A stretch of 36,566 nt of DNA from JBECKQ01 sp040235375 (GCA_040235375.1 JBECKQ010000339.1:1-36566), one strand, 5' to 3'. Counted from the stretch's first letter, positions 9,325 to 18,512 are shown. The notes: generated by a model from the sequence alone, not told the origin. Translations and numbers: made by a program.

Positions 9325-9777
9325 TCAATCGCACACTCCGGTGTCCTGCGTGAACACGAACGACACCAGGAGCGTCTCCGCCTTCTCCTGAAACTCGACC
9401 TCCGACAGCGCCATCCTCACGAGCAGCACGGCCTGTCGCAGCGCGTCAGTGTTATCCGCCGGCAGGTCGCGAAGCTCGCTCATCGCCTCGCCGGCCATCT
9501 CGATCAGCTCCTTGTGCGTCTCGCGCAAGTGCTCGACCTGCTTCGCCAGCGACGGGTTCCGTTCGACCACGATGTTCAGGAACCCGCCCATCTCCTCGAG
9601 GGCGATCCGCTTGATCAGGTGCGCACGGAACTGCTCGAACCTTGCCCGCACGGTATCGAGCCATTCGCCCGGATCGCGCCCCGGCGGACGCGTGATCGCA
9701 TCCTTGAGTCCGGCCGTGATCTCGCGGAGCCGCTCGTGCTCCTCCCGTACCTTTCTGATGATCTGCTGATCTTGCAC
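9325..9777 (-). CDS. Hemerythrin-like (HHE) four-helix protein, incomplete ligand set
   Basis: A 150-residue all-helical protein. It starts at GTG, supported by a very strong Shine-Dalgarno (GAGGAGGAGGT) seven bases upstream. The helices carry the HHE pattern only partly: His14 (EEHERLRE), His53 with Glu61/Glu62 (HLIKRIALEE, where a second His is usual), and His83/His88 (HLRETHKE). The last helix reads SEVEFQEKAETLL with no His. A classic di-iron oxygen-binding site would therefore be incomplete. It could bind iron differently or act as a structural relative. It sits 186 bases upstream of the alpha-mannosidase on the same strand; a functional link is not evident. Confidence 0.65.
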   Translation of the reverse strand: MQDQQIIRKVREEHERLREITAGLKDAITRPPGRDPGEWLDTVRARFEQFRAHLIKRIALEEMGGFLNIVVERNPSLAKQVEHLRETHKELIEMAGEAMSELRDLPADNTDALRQAVLLVRMALSEVEFQEKAETLLVSFVFTQDTGVCD

Positions 9778-9908
9778 GCGTGACCTCCTCCTCTCGCCTT
9801 CGGATCGGCGTCCAGTCTAGCCGCCGGTCATCCGAAAGTCGAAGCATCCCTCCCGCCTGATACGCAGCAGTGATCCGGCCCCCAGGGGCTGAAATGCCGG
9901 CCGTCAGC

Positions 9909-11366
9909 TTAACGCTCGCAAGCGCCGCGTTCCACGCTCTCGGCTCCGATCGCGACTGTTTGGGCTTCGATTCCCGAGAGACTCTCGCCGAATCGCACTG
10001 CAACGCGTTCCTCCCGTTCCAGATTCGCAAAGCACACCAGGGCAAGGACGCCGAAACCGATCGACACCATCCACACCCACCAGCCGATCGTGTTCCACAG
10101 CAGTATGCCCAGGGTGGGCATGACCAATCCGCGCAGACCCGTCAGCGACACGTGTATTCCCATGTACGCCTCGGCGTCCTCCGAACGGGCGAAATGCAGA
10201 TGGCCCAGGTTCCAGGCCAGCGAACCGCCGCTGTCGCACAGGCCCCGCGCGATCGAGAACAACGAGAACAGGCTCACCGCCACGACAACGTAGTACGGCC
10301 CGATGCGCTCTGCGTATACCGTCGCCAGCGTACCGGCCGTTCCCAGCGAAATCGCCGCGATCCACCAGACGCTCTGGACCACACGAAACCGGATGACGCC
10401 GACCCGGTCGAAGTACTTTGCGAATTTCCCGATGCTGTACAGCAGAACGAGCGTCGGCAACAACTCGAGCAGCACGGACGATATCCAGTATTCCCGATCC
10501 ATCACCACCAGCAGGCTCTTCATCAGGACGACAACGAGAACGGAGCGAACCAGGAGATTCGCGAACCCGCCGAACATCTGGGCCACCATGTACCCTCGAA
10601 AACGCCGGTCCTCGCGCAGCACCCGAAACGCCCCTGACAGGACGAACGCCGGCGACAAGGCCTTCATCCACGGTACGGGCCGCGTCAGGCCCGGCATGCC
10701 GCCGGTACCGTTTGCGGCTCTGTGCACGCGCGCCAGCTCGCTCCGCTCGCCGCGAACATGCGTCCGCTGAAGCAGCGCGATTCCCAACACGCCGATCATC
10801 GCCATGACCGGGTACGCCCAGCGATACGTCGTGGGATTCAGGTCGAACAAGGACGCCGCCGCAGCCACGGCGGCCATCCGCGTGATGTACCGGGCCACCT
10901 GCACACGCGCCGTAATGCTTCCGCGACTGCGCGCCGGGTAGTTGTGCTTCCACAGACCGCTGCGCAGCGTGACCACACCGCTGAGGAAGAACTGCGCCGC
11001 CGCCATCTGGGCCACAAACAGCCATGCGCCGGTGCGGTTGGCGGGTATCGCTCCCACGCCGGCGGTAAGGATGACCAGGCCTGCTGCCGCGATCGTGAAC
11101 AGGCGCAGCTTGGGCCGGCCGACCGCCAGCGTGCCCCAGAACAGGCTGGCGAAGTTCATGGCGACCGGCGTCGTCGCCGCGATGTCGATCAGCACGTCAC
11201 CGCCGCCGAACGTTTTCGCCACCACGACCGCGGCAAAGTTGCCTTCGACGAGCCCCACCGGCACACCCCACGCCAGGATGTGCTGCATCTCGTGCCGGTA
11301 GTTGCGGCGGGCCAGGAAAGGAACGCGACGAGCGCCGAATACGTCCAACGTAAGAATCCCCCCCAT
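9909..11366 (-). CDS. Major facilitator superfamily (MFS)-like transporter
   Basis: A 485-residue polytopic membrane protein if translated from the ATG at 11366. The frame is open to 11471, but that extension runs through a TATAAT promoter element. About twelve hydrophobic segments are visible, in two halves split by a basic cytoplasmic loop (RTHVRGERSELARVHRAANG). Typical MFS features are Gly-rich helices and a basic loop after the second helix (GRPKLR). The family exports or imports small solutes by proton coupling; the substrate is unknown. It is divergent from the GT4-like/GH130 pair, so a sugar or glycoside is a reasonable guess. The start is uncertain: GGAGG abuts the ATG with no spacing, and a TTG six codons inside is an alternative. 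Confidence 0.8.
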   Translation of the reverse strand: MGGILTLDVFGARRVPFLARRNYRHEMQHILAWGVPVGLVEGNFAAVVVAKTFGGGDVLIDIAATTPVAMNFASLFWGTLAVGRPKLRLFTIAAAGLVILTAGVGAIPANRTGAWLFVAQMAAAQFFLSGVVTLRSGLWKHNYPARSRGSITARVQVARYITRMAAVAAAASLFDLNPTTYRWAYPVMAMIGVLGIALLQRTHVRGERSELARVHRAANGTGGMPGLTRPVPWMKALSPAFVLSGAFRVLREDRRFRGYMVAQMFGGFANLLVRSVLVVVLMKSLLVVMDREYWISSVLLELLPTLVLLYSIGKFAKYFDRVGVIRFRVVQSVWWIAAISLGTAGTLATVYAERIGPYYVVVAVSLFSLFSIARGLCDSGGSLAWNLGHLHFARSEDAEAYMGIHVSLTGLRGLVMPTLGILLWNTIGWWVWMVSIGFGVLALVCFANLEREERVAVRFGESLSGIEAQTVAIGAESVERGACER

Positions 11367-11387
11367 CCTCCGGGTCGGAGGATTATA
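11365..11387 (-). promoter_or_regulatory. Promoter -10 element and inverted repeat over the MFS start
   Basis: On the minus strand a perfect TATAAT (plus-strand ATTATA, 11382-11387) lies only 15 bases before the ATG at 11366. A perfect 7-bp inverted repeat, ATCCTCC-GGGTC-GGAGGAT (11365-11383), joins the end of the -10 element to the start codon and includes the GGAGG. No good -35 hexamer is seen at 16-18 bases. The layout suggests an operator, or a very short leader in which the ribosome site is limited. Confidence 0.5.
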
Positions 11388-11509
11388 GCGATGGCCAGCC
11401 GTGCCGATGACACGTTTCCTGCCGGCGGCTAGAATCCCCGGTCCCGTCTGTTTTCGCAACGGCCGGGTCACGCCTTTCTGGTCGCCCCGAGGGCGAGGAT
11501 AAGAAGCCG

Positions 11510-13789
11510 ATGCTGGAACAGAACACGGATTCCGTTGCCTTCATCAGCTCCTACGTCCCCCGCAAGTGCGGCGTCGCCACGTTCACCCACGATCTGGCGA
11601 CGGCCGTCTCCCGCGAATGCCTCGGGCAGCCGCTCAGCGGCAACAGCCACGCCGGCATCGTCGCACTGAACGACCGTGACGACTTCTACACCTATGGTGA
11701 CGAGGTCGTCGCGCAGGTCGGCGAGCATCGTCGCGAGGACTATCGCATCGCCGCCGAGGTGCTCAACGCCAGCCACGCGAAGGTTGTCTCGCTCCAACAC
11801 GAGTACGGCCTGTACGGGGGCGAGAACGGAGACTACGTCTTCGATCTCCTGGACCGTCTCGACAGGCCCATCGTGCCCACGCTGCACACCATTCTGTCCA
11901 AGCCGAGCCCCGGCCAGCTTGCCGTTCTGAGACGCATCTGCCGCAAGAGCAGCGCGGTCGTCGTAATGGCAGATCGAGCCCGCGAGCTGCTGATCGACGT
12001 GTACGGCGCGCCGGCCGAGCGCATCCACAAGATCCACCACGGTGTTCCCGAAATGCCGTTCGGCGACACCGAACCGTTCAAACGTCGATACGGCCTGGCC
12101 GGCCGTCCCATCGTGCTCACGTTCGGGCTGCTCGGCCCCGGCAAGGGCATCGAAACCATGCTCGACGCCATCGCCGACGTCATCCCGCAATTCCCCAATC
12201 TCGCTTACATCATCCTGGGCGTCACGCACCCGGCCGAGAAGCGCGAATCGGGCGAGTCTTACCGTTTGTCTCTCGAGAGTCGTGCGGTCGAGCTCGGCAT
12301 CCAGCGAAACGTCCTCTTCCACAACCGCTACGTCTCGAGCAGGGATCTTTGCGAGTACTTGCAGGCTGCCGACATCTACGTGACGCCTTATCGCGCCAAG
12401 GAGCAGATCACGTCGGGGACGCTTGCGTACGCGCTCGCCGCGGGCAAGGCGATCATATCGACGCCCTACTGGTACGCGGAAGAGCTTCTCGCCAACCACC
12501 GCGGGGTCCTTGTCGACTTCGGCAGCGTCGGCGGCTTCGCCGCCGCCCTTCGCGATCTGCTCGAGAAGCCGGACGAGCGCGAGCAGATCCGCCGGTCCGC
12601 CTACGACTACGCGCGGCAGATGGTCTGGCCCGAGGTCGCCAGACGGTACTGGGAGACATTCAAAAAGGCGACGGAGGCCTTCGCCCGCCGGCCGACGGAA
12701 TTCGCTCCACGCCGCAAGACGCTGCTGCGCATGTCGCTTCCCGACGTGCACTTCGATCACCTGGTCAACATGACCGACGACACCGGCCTGCTTCAGCACG
12801 CCGTCTTTTCACTGCCGAATCGGGCCCACGGCTACTCGACGGATGACAACGCTCGCGCCGTCGTCGTCTGCTCGATGCAGTGGGCGCTCTTCCAGGACGA
12901 AGAGATCGTCAGGTACCTCAACACCTATCTTTCGTACCTCCACTTTGCCCAGCCGTCCGGCGGCGGACGCTTTCGCAACTTCATGTCCTACGACCGCCGG
13001 TGGTTCGACCAGGATGGCAGCGATGACTGCCAGGGCCGCGTGATCTGGGCGCTCGGTCACCTCGTATCGCACGCGCCGAATGACTCCGTGCAGGAGCTTG
13101 CCCGGCAACTGTTTCACGTCGCTGTGCCGGCTATCAGGACTCTCGAGCATCCGCGCTCCTGGTCGCTCTCCATCCTCGGACTGCACTATTACCTGCGCGA
13201 GCAGGAGAGCGACGCCGAAGCCATCGCCTACGAAACCGACCTGGCCCGCCGATTGTGCGGGATCACCACCGCGCACGAGTCCCATGACTGGCACTGGTTC
13301 GAGGATCGCGTTTCCTACGACAACGCCCGCCTGCCGCAGGCGCTCATCATTGCCGGATTCGATCTGAACGACAGGGAAATGGTCGATTGCGGACTGCGGG
13401 TGCTCGATTGGCTGCTGGACATCCAGACCGGCGAAGGCGGCCGACTTTCCGTGATCGGCAACCACGGGTGGCACCGGCGCGGTGCTGAGAAACCCCGCTT
13501 CGACCAGCAACCGCTCGAGGCCGCCGCCCTGATCGGCGCCTGCAAGGCGGCATATCGCGTCTCCGGCGATTCGCGATGGCTCGACGAGATGCGTCGCTGC
13601 TTCGAGTGGTACCTCGGCCGGAACGACATGGGCGTTGCGCTCATCGACTTCAAAACGATGGGATGCTACGACGCCATCACGGCCAATGGTGTCAACAGAA
13701 ACCAGGGCGCCGAGTCCGTGCTCTCCTGGCTTCTCTCGCTCTTGACCATGCACGAGATGCAGACCGGATACCCGCCGGATGTCGGATGA
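11510..13789 (+). CDS. GT4-like glycosyltransferase fused to an alpha-barrel domain
   Basis: A 759-residue two-part protein. Residues 1-400 are a GT-B fold glycosyltransferase of GT4 type: an N-terminal donor/acceptor half (FISSYVPRKCGVATFTHDL, then LQHEYGLYGGENGDYV), and a nucleotide-sugar half with FGLLGPGKGIE and ITSGTLAYALAAGKAIIST. The usual E-x7-E pair is not kept: Gln299 and Tyr307 occupy the aligned positions. Residues about 410-759 are helical and rich in Trp, His and Asp (HGYSTDDNARAVVV, SHDWHWFEDRVSYDNARLPQ), like alpha/alpha-barrel glycosidases or epimerases. The next gene, 34 bases downstream, is GH130, so the pair probably acts on one mannose-containing glycan. Donor, acceptor and the role of the barrel are unknown. 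Confidence 0.8.
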   Translation: MLEQNTDSVAFISSYVPRKCGVATFTHDLATAVSRECLGQPLSGNSHAGIVALNDRDDFYTYGDEVVAQVGEHRREDYRIAAEVLNASHAKVVSLQHEYGLYGGENGDYVFDLLDRLDRPIVPTLHTILSKPSPGQLAVLRRICRKSSAVVVMADRARELLIDVYGAPAERIHKIHHGVPEMPFGDTEPFKRRYGLAGRPIVLTFGLLGPGKGIETMLDAIADVIPQFPNLAYIILGVTHPAEKRESGESYRLSLESRAVELGIQRNVLFHNRYVSSRDLCEYLQAADIYVTPYRAKEQITSGTLAYALAAGKAIISTPYWYAEELLANHRGVLVDFGSVGGFAAALRDLLEKPDEREQIRRSAYDYARQMVWPEVARRYWETFKKATEAFARRPTEFAPRRKTLLRMSLPDVHFDHLVNMTDDTGLLQHAVFSLPNRAHGYSTDDNARAVVVCSMQWALFQDEEIVRYLNTYLSYLHFAQPSGGGRFRNFMSYDRRWFDQDGSDDCQGRVIWALGHLVSHAPNDSVQELARQLFHVAVPAIRTLEHPRSWSLSILGLHYYLREQESDAEAIAYETDLARRLCGITTAHESHDWHWFEDRVSYDNARLPQALIIAGFDLNDREMVDCGLRVLDWLLDIQTGEGGRLSVIGNHGWHRRGAEKPRFDQQPLEAAALIGACKAAYRVSGDSRWLDEMRRCFEWYLGRNDMGVALIDFKTMGCYDAITANGVNRNQGAESVLSWLLSLLTMHEMQTGYPPDVG

Positions 13790-13822
13790 GGTTCACGGCC
13801 CGCACGCCGTGCAGGAGTCGCA

Positions 13823-14800
13823 ATGTCCACCAGGAACGTCAACGCGCCTGATCTACTCGTGCGACATGAGGCCAACCCGGTGCTCTGCCACTCCCAATGG
13901 CCTTACCCCGTGAACACCATCTTCAACGCCGGAGCCACCCGGCTGCCCACCGGCGAGACGCTGCTGCTATGCCGCGTCGAGGACCGCGAAGGCCGGTCGC
14001 ACTTCGGGACCGCGCGATCGGCCGACGGCCTGACTGGCTGGACCATCGACGTGACGCCCGCACTGCTGCCGGACGATGTAAACCATCCCGAAGAGTGCTG
14101 GGGGATCGAGGATCCGCGCGTCGTCTGGGTGCCCGAACTGGGCAAGTACGCGATTACCTACACATGCTACGGCCGCGCCGGGCCCGGCGTGTGCCTCGCG
14201 CTCACCACCGACTTCCGCAAGTACGAACGTATCGGCAACATCTTCGTGCCCGAGAACAAGGATGCGGCGCTCGTCCCTCGGCGCGTGGACGGCCAATGGG
14301 CGATCATCCATCGTCCCGTGTGGTCTGGGGGCCCGGCGCACATCTGGATGTCGCTTTCGCCGGACCTGTATCATTGGGGCGGGCATACGCTGTTGCTCAA
14401 CGCCCGGCACGGGCCCTGGTGGGACGCCGGCAAAGTCGGACTATGCACGCCCCTGATCGAAACCGCCGAAGGCTGGCTGATGACCTATCACGGAGTGAAG
14501 TGGACGGTGGCGGGCAGTTTGTATCGCGTCGGCATCGCCCTGCTTGATCGGGATGACCCGCGACGATGCATTCGCCGTGGAAAACAGTGGATTTTCACTC
14601 CGCAAACGGACTACGAGTTGACCGGGGATGTGGGCAACGTGGTATTCCCATGCGGCTGCACGATCGAGGACGACGGCGACACGTTGCGCCTCTATTACGG
14701 AGCTGCAGACTCCGCTGTCGCCGTCGCGACTGCCAGCATCCACAGGCTGCTCGAATGGCTGCGGAGTAACAGTCATGTAAGCGGTATCGCGCCCTCCTGA
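13823..14800 (+). CDS. GH130 beta-mannoside phosphorylase/hydrolase
   Basis: A 325-residue five-bladed beta-propeller enzyme. The ATG follows AGGAG by five bases. Family landmarks are in order: NPVL (18-21), IFNAGATRL, LLLCRVED, GIEDPRVV with the catalytic Asp97, KDAALVP (146-152), HRPVW, KVGLCTPLIETAEGWLMTYHG, and the closing NVVFPCG...LRLYYGAAD. GH130 enzymes cleave beta-mannosidic bonds, mostly with phosphate to give mannose 1-phosphate. The Lys/Arg/His phosphate-site residues could not be fully checked, so phosphorylase versus hydrolase stays open. There is no signal peptide, so it acts in the cytoplasm. It is probably co-transcribed with the GT4-like fusion and forms a synthesis/breakdown or salvage pair with it. 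Confidence 0.9.
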   Translation: MSTRNVNAPDLLVRHEANPVLCHSQWPYPVNTIFNAGATRLPTGETLLLCRVEDREGRSHFGTARSADGLTGWTIDVTPALLPDDVNHPEECWGIEDPRVVWVPELGKYAITYTCYGRAGPGVCLALTTDFRKYERIGNIFVPENKDAALVPRRVDGQWAIIHRPVWSGGPAHIWMSLSPDLYHWGGHTLLLNARHGPWWDAGKVGLCTPLIETAEGWLMTYHGVKWTVAGSLYRVGIALLDRDDPRRCIRRGKQWIFTPQTDYELTGDVGNVVFPCGCTIEDDGDTLRLYYGAADSAVAVATASIHRLLEWLRSNSHVSGIAPS

Positions 14801-15061
14801 ATCGCTGCAGGCTTAATTACTTTTTACCTTCGGCCGCTTGCTCGCTGCCGTCGATATCCCAGTCGGGGACGAAGCGAGCCGCATAGACGTCAGGCCGGCC
14901 GCCATTCAAGCAGCTTCCAAACGATGATCATGACCAAGCTCGCAGACACGCATGGCGACGGGCATTTTCTTCGCCACGACTCGATCGTTGCGGATCACAA
15001 TCTCGGCATGCCCGGAGTGAAGTCCTCGCCGATACAAACTGCGACGATCGAAAGGAACCAC

Positions 15062-15352
15062 ATGGACATTCGTGCCACTGGCTTCAATCCCTCGTATCGC
15101 CGGGACGTGAGTGCCGCCTCCGCGGCATCTTCCCCGACGCGCGCCGCAAGACAACATCGTCCCGACGTGCAAGACATCGTTGACATATCCGCATCGCCGG
15201 CAGCAGCGCGCCATGCGCCCGAGACCGGCGCGTCGGCACGCGGCCAACGGATCGCGCGCTTGCGCGCCGACGTTCGCGCCGGCGTTTATGACTTCAATGA
15301 CGCCGCGAAGCTCGGGGTCGTCGCAGACCGCCTGGTCGATTCGTTGGCCTGA
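15062..15352 (+). CDS. FlgM-like anti-sigma factor
   Basis: A 96-residue protein. The ATG at 15062 has AAAGGA five bases upstream and is preferred to the longer frame from 14924. The first half is disordered and Ala/Ser/Arg-rich. The second half carries the FlgM pattern: VQDIVDISASPAAA, then RGQRIARLRADVRAGVYDFNDAAKLGVVADRLVDSLA. This matches the conserved sequence of a Ser-containing strand, the RI..LR..V..G.Y element and the C-terminal helix that binds sigma-28. FlgM holds back the flagellar sigma factor until it is exported. No other flagellar gene is in the window, so its partner is unknown. It is convergent to galactokinase. The 261 bases upstream show nothing definite. Confidence 0.6.
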   Translation: MDIRATGFNPSYRRDVSAASAASSPTRAARQHRPDVQDIVDISASPAAARHAPETGASARGQRIARLRADVRAGVYDFNDAAKLGVVADRLVDSLA

Positions 15353-15375
15353 CAGATTGGCGTGAAAGCGACCGG

Positions 15376-16539
15376 TTAAAGCCGAACGCAGAGGGTGCCG
15401 GCTGCCGGAGCGACACGGCGGACGCTCGTCACCAGGCTGAATCTTCGGCCATAATCGCGTGCCACAGCCTGCTGCAAGTTTTCCACCGATTCGTCTCTGA
15501 CAACTGCAATAACCGCCCCACCGAATCCGCCGCCGGTCATGCGTGCTCCCAGCACGCCCGGCCTGGCGGCCAGCAGCGCCACGAGCGCCTCGATCGGCGG
15601 GCAGGAAACCGCGTAATCCTCGCTCAGCGACCGGTGCCCCTCCGTCAGGATCCGCCCGACGACATCGTCGCGGCCGGCGGTCAGCGCATCTCGGACGCGC
15701 AGCACACGACGATTTTCGGAGACGACGTGACGCGCTCGTTTGGCGAGAACGCGGTCGAGTTGCGCGCCGTGATCGGCAAGCCAGTCATACGACACGTCGC
15801 GCAGGCTGCTGACGGCCGGATCGATCGCCCGGATCGCCTCGACAGCCCGACGGCACTCGTCGACGCGATCGGCATACGGACTTTCGGCCAGTGCATGCCG
15901 CACGCCGCTATCCACCAGCACAAGCGAGCTGCCGTTCAGATCCAGCGGCACGTATCGATAATGCAGATCGCGACAGTCGATCATGACGCCGCAGCGCGGA
16001 CGCGCAATCTGCGTGACCCACTGGTCCATGATGCCGCAGGCCGTACCGGCATAGTCGCGCTCGGCCTGCTGGGCAAGCCGAGCCACCCGCCGCGGTGACA
16101 TCCTGCTGCCCGCCAGTTCGATCGCCGCCAGTGCCACGGCGACACACAGTGCGGCAGAACTGGCCAGCCCGCAGCCGTCCGGCAGGTCGCCGCCGATCCA
16201 CAAGTGCATGCCGGGGACGGCCACGCCTTCGCCTCGCAGCGCGGCAATGACTCCCCGCAGGTAGTTATCCCAGCCGCCCTGCGGATTGCGCGTCACGTCC
16301 TCGATCGAGAAGCAAATCGTTTCGCTCATACGTTCGGAGAATGCTTCGGCCACGTTGTCGCCGGTCGCGGAGGCCGCGACCTTCACGCACTGCTCGATCG
16401 CAAAGGGCAGAACGAGTCCGTCGTTGTAGTCGGTGTGCTCGCCGATCAGGTTCACCCGCCCGGGCGCCCGGACCACGACCTGCGGGCTACAGCCAAAGAC
16501 CTTTCGGAACGCATCCGCGGTTGGGACAAGATCTTCCAT
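15376..16539 (-). CDS. galK: Galactokinase
   Basis: A 387-residue GHMP-superfamily kinase converting galactose plus ATP to galactose 1-phosphate, the first step of the Leloir pathway. The galactokinase signature GRVNLIGEHTDYNDG is near residues 28-42. The ATP loop LPDGCGLASSAALCVA is in the middle, and the third GHMP motif ARMTGGGFGGAVIAV is near the C terminus. CGIMDQW supports galactokinase over mevalonate-type relatives. The ATG at 16539 has GGTGG five bases upstream; a TTG at 16557 is a less likely start. No galT or galE is beside it. A small hairpin (16574-16586) and an AT-rich stretch lie upstream and may hold its promoter. Confidence 0.9.
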   Translation of the reverse strand: MEDLVPTADAFRKVFGCSPQVVVRAPGRVNLIGEHTDYNDGLVLPFAIEQCVKVAASATGDNVAEAFSERMSETICFSIEDVTRNPQGGWDNYLRGVIAALRGEGVAVPGMHLWIGGDLPDGCGLASSAALCVAVALAAIELAGSRMSPRRVARLAQQAERDYAGTACGIMDQWVTQIARPRCGVMIDCRDLHYRYVPLDLNGSSLVLVDSGVRHALAESPYADRVDECRRAVEAIRAIDPAVSSLRDVSYDWLADHGAQLDRVLAKRARHVVSENRRVLRVRDALTAGRDDVVGRILTEGHRSLSEDYAVSCPPIEALVALLAARPGVLGARMTGGGFGGAVIAVVRDESVENLQQAVARDYGRRFSLVTSVRRVAPAAGTLCVRL

Positions 16540-17388
16540 GTCTGCCACCGGCTCCAAAGATACACGTGATGTGGGGAGTATCTCCCATTCCGGGGAGGCT
16601 CGCTAATTACTCAAAAAAAACCTACGAAAATCTATAGTTGTTTGCCGATGGCGACAATAAACAGTGCAGGAGCTATACGGCCGACGTTTCCCGGGCCTAC
16701 CGGGGTCGGCTTGGCGCGAAGAGCCGGGTGGTAAAGCCGGCTGTGTCGTGCGTCACGACATTTTCTTCACGGTGAGAACTTCAGAGTGCCGCGCGCCGCG
16801 GTCCTATGACACACGCGCGGGAGACGCATCCGCATTCCCCGGGCCGAAGTTCTGCTGGCCAGTCGGTATGCGGCCCGTGGAAAGTGTGCGCCTGGTCGAC
16901 TTGCACGACATCGACTGCGTTGCTCGGGCGGTCAGCCGCAGCCGCCCGATCGCCGAACGCTGAGCAGATACGCAGCGGTTCGGACTCGCACAGCCCCAGC
17001 CCCAGCCGTACAGGCCCCGACGTCCTCTGCCCGACCACGTCCGGGACCGATCTCCTCTCACGGCTGGGGCTGCCGGGCGATTCTGGCTTAACTCCCATTA
17101 TTCACCGGGTTCGACGCGAGTCGGCGTAGGGGCCGGTGGATGCCAGGCGTGCGTCCGAGCCCCCCCGGAGGCGAGCTTGAATTGGTCGTCGAGGAGGCCG
17201 ACCGAGCGCAACGCAGCCGACGACGGCACTTCCGACGACCTGGCAGAGGCTGGTGAATCATGCGGATTCAGGCCGCACCGGCTCGCTGCGCCGGGTCCCA
17301 CCATGCCGTCTGTGCGGCCGGCCTGACCGACCGCCGACCTTTCTGTTTCGCGGTCAATCGCCGCGACTACGTTGCCGATAATACCGGC
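16540..17388. other. Long intergenic stretch with an AT-rich island
   Basis: About 850 bases between divergent galK and the FemAB-like gene. An AT-rich island (about 16604-16675) stands out from the GC-rich surroundings. It includes a run of eight A and, on the minus strand, TTGTCG-15 bases-TATAGA, a weak promoter candidate for galK. A GGGAG-TAT-CTCCC hairpin (16574-16586) lies in the galK leader. The rest carries short overlapping open frames with no recognisable protein. No sigma-54 consensus was found. Confidence 0.4.
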
Positions 17389-18504
17389 ATGGTTTCCTTC
17401 GCGGAGGTAATCGCTGCGCCCGAACGGCCGCCGGCGACACGCCCGGAGGCGCTGCCGCGGGTCGCCCCGCTCGATATTGCCCCGCTAACCGGCCGACATC
17501 TGGCCGCGTGGGACACGTACGTCAGGGCCCACGCCGAGGGGACCATCTTTCACACGATCGCCTGGATGCACAGCGTCCGCGACGCCTTCCGCCACGAACC
17601 GCAGTACCTGGTCGCGCTCCGCGGAGCGAAACTCGTTGGCGTGCTGCCGCTTTTTCGCGTGAACAGCCTGCTCGGCGGCCGAATGTTCATCAGCGTTCCC
17701 TACGCGGTGGCCGGCGGGCCGCTGGCAGACAATCAGCAGGTCGCTGACTCCCTCTTCTCGGCCGCCAAGCGCCTGGTTCACGAGGCTGAGGGTGACGTCC
17801 TCGAAATCCGCTCCGAGCGCCGCTGCTTCGACCAGCTCGAGCCGATCGACCGCTACGTCACCTTCAAGCGTGAGCTTCCCGAGCAGGTCGGCGACGTCCT
17901 CGGCTGGCTTCCGCGAAAGGCCCGCGCCGCCGCCCGCAATGCCCGCGAGAGGCACAGCCTGCGCGCCGAGTTCCACACCGGCCAGTTGCGAACCGTCTGG
18001 CGCCTCTACTGCCGGAGCATGCGGCGGCTCGGCTCGCCCGCCTACCCTTACCGCTTCTTCGAGGAGCTCTGCGAACGCAATCGCGGCAGAACGCACGTGC
18101 AGACGATCCGCCGCGGCAACCGCGCGATCGCCGGCCTGGTGAGCTTCACCTTCGGCGAGACGTTCCTTCCCTACTTCGCCGGCTGCGACGAGCGCTTCAA
18201 CCGCTACGGCACAAACAACTTCCTCTACCTGGCTGCGATGGAGCGCGCTGTCGAGGGCGGCTGCCGCATCTTCGACTTCGGCCGCACGCGCATCGACAAC
18301 AAGGGAAGTTACGATTTCAAACGCTTCCACGGCTTCAACCCCGAGCCTCTCGGCTATCAGCGGTACGTCCCGCCGGACCGCACGTCCACGGATCTGACGC
18401 CGACCAACCGGTCGTTCAGCGCCGCCCGCGCCCTCTGGCGAAGATTGCCCCTGCCGCTCGCCACGATGCTCGCTGGCCGGGTGTCACGTCACATCCCCGG
18501 CTGA
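17389..18504 (+). CDS. FemAB-like protein of the PEP-CTERM/XrtA type
   Basis: A 371-residue GNAT-fold protein of the FemAB/peptidoglycan-bridge superfamily, most like the PEP-CTERM-associated FemAB group (TIGR03019). Visible marks are GTIFHTIAWMHSVRDAF, LVGVLPLFRVNSLLGGRMFISVPYAVAGG, SMRRLGSPAYPYRFFEEL, and the closing FDFGRTRIDNKGSYDFKRFHG. Such proteins transfer an acyl or aminoacyl group in envelope or extracellular-polymer assembly; the substrate is unknown here. The start is uncertain: the frame is open from 17260, neither candidate has a clear ribosome site, and GATAAT lies just before the ATG at 17389. The glycosyltransferase gene follows after 8 bases, so they form an operon. Confidence 0.8.
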   Translation: MVSFAEVIAAPERPPATRPEALPRVAPLDIAPLTGRHLAAWDTYVRAHAEGTIFHTIAWMHSVRDAFRHEPQYLVALRGAKLVGVLPLFRVNSLLGGRMFISVPYAVAGGPLADNQQVADSLFSAAKRLVHEAEGDVLEIRSERRCFDQLEPIDRYVTFKRELPEQVGDVLGWLPRKARAAARNARERHSLRAEFHTGQLRTVWRLYCRSMRRLGSPAYPYRFFEELCERNRGRTHVQTIRRGNRAIAGLVSFTFGETFLPYFAGCDERFNRYGTNNFLYLAAMERAVEGGCRIFDFGRTRIDNKGSYDFKRFHGFNPEPLGYQRYVPPDRTSTDLTPTNRSFSAARALWRRLPLPLATMLAGRVSRHIPG

Positions 18505-18512
18505 GTGCCACC

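Noticed and set aside
11468..12799. 443-residue minus-strand frame
   Set aside because: Antisense to the GT4-like fusion, which carries clear family motifs.
16540..17388. Sigma-54 promoter for the FemAB-like operon
   Set aside because: GG and GC pairs are present at several points but none has the required spacing.
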